This document shows positions 62,533-64,000 of a stretch of 64,000 bases of DNA, piece after piece (positions within the stretch are counted from its first letter, which is position 1; every line of letters begins with the position of its first letter). Source of the stretch: JAHBXL01 sp964409775 (GTDB taxonomy: Bacteria > Planctomycetota > Phycisphaerae > Phycisphaerales > UBA1924); the NCBI GenBank assembly GCA_964409775.1, contig CAYPEI010000004.1, positions 155,761 through 219,760 on the forward strand, written 5' to 3'. The notes below the pieces were generated by a model. It had not been told where the DNA came from and searched no databases. It saw only the letters and a list, made by a program, of their open reading frames with translations. The position numbers and the translations under genes are program-made.

Positions 62533-63360
62533 ATGAACACTGTTCTACCAGGGAAGGCGCGCCCAGCCGCACTCGTCATGCTCGCGGCCGCGATCGCCGG
62601 GTGTGCCCAGGGCGGCGGCGAAAACAAGTACACCCGCTTCCCCAGCGGCGTGAAGAACCGCCCCAGGGTCGACGCCTCCGCCGCGGAGATGTACGTCACC
62701 GCCCGCGACATCGAGCCCGAGTGGGGGCCCGGGCTGAGCGAGTTGAACTTCTTCGACGAACTGGAGACTCGCGCCGAAGTGGTCAACGACGACGCGCTGC
62801 ACGCCTGCCTGCTGCTGGGGACAGGCGTCAGCCTGCCGACCTATGACGAGCGGGTTGCCGTGGCGCAGCGTTTAGGCTGGCTGCGACGCCAGCCGGCGCG
62901 ACCGCCCCGCGAGGCCGCGACGATCGGCGAGGTCTCGCGGATCATCGTCCGCATGATGGGCGACAAGGGCCGCGTCACCCCTGCAAGGGCCAATGAACGC
63001 CTCCAGCAGATGGGGCTGCTCCCTGCGGGTACCAAGCACTACCAGGGCCTGACCGGGGCGCAGATGGTCTCGCTGCTGGGCCAGGTCGAGGAGGCGATGG
63101 GGCCTGCCGCACTCGCCTCGGTCCGCAAATCCGCCCGGGAAAACTGGTACGCGCAGGCTGCGGTTGACGACGGCGACTCCGGCGCGCCGGTCGCGGCCGC
63201 GGTGGCTCCCGTTGAGAGCCCCGCGCCCGCCCCGACTCAGCCGACCCCGCAGCCCGTTGCGGCCGTTCCCCCTGATGCCGCGCCCGCCCCATCGCCCGAG
63301 CCCGCGCCGGCGGCAAGCCCGTGGCGCAAGGGCACGCCCCTCCGCAAGCCCGGCAACTGA
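62533..63360 (+). CDS. Lipoprotein with proline-rich tail, hypothetical
   Basis: 275 residues. Signal sequence ALVMLAAAIAGC (lipobox IAGC). A helical region follows (VNDDALHACLLLGTGVS, TIGEVSRIIVRMMGDKGRVTPARANERLQQMGLLP). The last 75 residues are Pro/Ala-rich and should be unstructured. No family recognised. The ATG at 62533 has GG just before it; an upstream in-frame start would put the signal sequence inside the protein. Confidence 0.7.
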   Translation: MNTVLPGKARPAALVMLAAAIAGCAQGGGENKYTRFPSGVKNRPRVDASAAEMYVTARDIEPEWGPGLSELNFFDELETRAEVVNDDALHACLLLGTGVSLPTYDERVAVAQRLGWLRRQPARPPREAATIGEVSRIIVRMMGDKGRVTPARANERLQQMGLLPAGTKHYQGLTGAQMVSLLGQVEEAMGPAALASVRKSARENWYAQAAVDDGDSGAPVAAAVAPVESPAPAPTQPTPQPVAAVPPDAAPAPSPEPAPAASPWRKGTPLRKPGN

Positions 63361-63395
63361 TCCAGGCCTCTTCATCTCCACACGAGCACACAGTC

Positions 63396-64000
63396 ATGAT
63401 CGCACGACATGGACGTTTGAGTCGGGTCTCGGTGCTGCTGGGTTGCGCAGGTGCGCTGCTCGCGTCGTCCGCATTCGCGCAGCAGGCCCCGCCCGCGCCA
63501 GGCGCGGGGCAGCCCTCCAAGACCAAGGTGGTCCGGCGACCGATCGTGGACCTCAAGAAGCAGGCCGATGAGCCGCGCCCGGGGCAGGTCCTGCCCGGAC
63601 AGCCTCAGCCCAAGCCCGCCGAGCCGCCCCCCGCCACGGAGCCCGCGAAGGCCGAGCCGCCCGCCGCGCCGCCGCCCGAGGAGCCCAAGCCCGACACCCA
63701 GACCCCCGCACCCACCCCGCCCCCGCCGCAAGCCGAGCCCGCCGCACCCCCGCCGCAGCCTCCGCCGCCTACTCCGGCCGAGCCGACTCCCCAGCCGGCG
63801 CCCGCGCGCCCGGTCGATCTGCCCGACACCGCGGAGCAGCCCGCCACGCGAACCCCCGCCGCGAAGGTCACCAAGCCGCTCAAGCCTGCGCCAATCCCCG
63901 TCGCAGCCGAGCCCAAGCCATCGCCCGCCCCGGCGCCCGAGCCTGCCGCCGCGCCGGTCCAGCCCGCCGAGCCGGCGCCGCACGAAACCGCGCCGCCGGC
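63396..64000 (+). CDS. Secreted proline-rich protein (3' truncated by window end)
   Basis: An open frame from the ATG at 63396 to the last base. Signal peptide: SVLLGCAGALLASSAFAQQ. The mature part is a long Pro/Ala/Glu-rich stretch (KPAEPPPATEPAKAEPPAAP, PPPQPPPPTPAEPTPQPAPA) with few other residues, like a cell-wall spanning linker. The gene is 35 bases after the lipoprotein gene, so both may be one transcript. The C-terminal domain lies outside the window. Confidence 0.7.
   Translation, partial: MIARHGRLSRVSVLLGCAGALLASSAFAQQAPPAPGAGQPSKTKVVRRPIVDLKKQADEPRPGQVLPGQPQPKPAEPPPATEPAKAEPPAAPPPEEPKPDTQTPAPTPPPPQAEPAAPPPQPPPPTPAEPTPQPAPARPVDLPDTAEQPATRTPAAKVTKPLKPAPIPVAAEPKPSPAPAPEPAAAPVQPAEPAPHETAPP

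Overview
The window comes from a high-GC bacterium, most probably a planctomycete of the class Phycisphaerae. Four secreted proteins end in a GC-type dockerin pair (D-x-D/N-G motifs followed by D-I/L-F-x-F-L). Seven end in a short P-A-P-G / hydrophobic / RRRR tail resembling PEP-CTERM sorting signals. Two pseudopilins have the GFTLIELL-V-I-A/G-I start common in planctomycetes. Core genes are ordinary bacterial ones. No phage, plasmid, insertion sequence or CRISPR array is visible.

Layout. 1-6.2 kb: end of a spermidine-synthase-like membrane protein, aroC, a methyltransferase, a YceH-type protein and small membrane proteins. 6.2-17.2 kb: the rplK-rplA-rplJ-rplL and rpoB-rpoC block, with promoters before rplK and rpoB and terminators after rplL and rpoC; secE-nusG are not next to it. 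17.1-21 kb (minus strand): a three-gene operon with ATGA overlaps coding for a repeat-rich, propeller-like protein with a PAPG tail, a dockerin protein and a pseudopilin. A cobalamin riboswitch with its own promoter precedes it. I read it as a candidate surface vitamin B12 acquisition operon, the most unusual system in the window. 21-31.5 kb: rdgB with an inserted repeat, an aldehyde dehydrogenase-rpiA pair, then a long minus-strand run (S8 protease, fabD, lipoprotein, fabG, Fur-type regulator, secreted protein, ECF sigma factor, membrane partner).

31.7-35.6 kb: a tandem duplication of a two-gene module (A1-B1-A2-B2) of secreted PAPG-tail proteins, each copy with its own promoter and terminator. 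35.7-40.5 kb (minus): a sugar ABC ATPase and binding protein without a permease, a nucleosidase-NadD fusion and a small membrane protein. 40.6 kb: tRNA-Glu(TTC). 41-43.4 kb: a cyclopropane-synthase-like methyltransferase paired with a geranylgeranyl-reductase-like flavoprotein, probably lipid modification. 43.4-46.4 kb: a hypothetical protein, argF, a small membrane protein, a groES-like gene and apt.

46.5-64 kb: mostly secreted proteins (PAPG-tail protein, M28 peptidase, dockerin protein with a repeated ectodomain, pseudopilin, esterase with a starch-binding-like domain, dockerin-bearing GH13 enzyme, PAPG-tail paralogue, two lipoproteins, a proline-rich protein cut by the window end) with gcvP among them. 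Dockerins and PAPG tails look like two alternative ways to place exported proteins at the cell surface. Related ectodomains occur with either tail.
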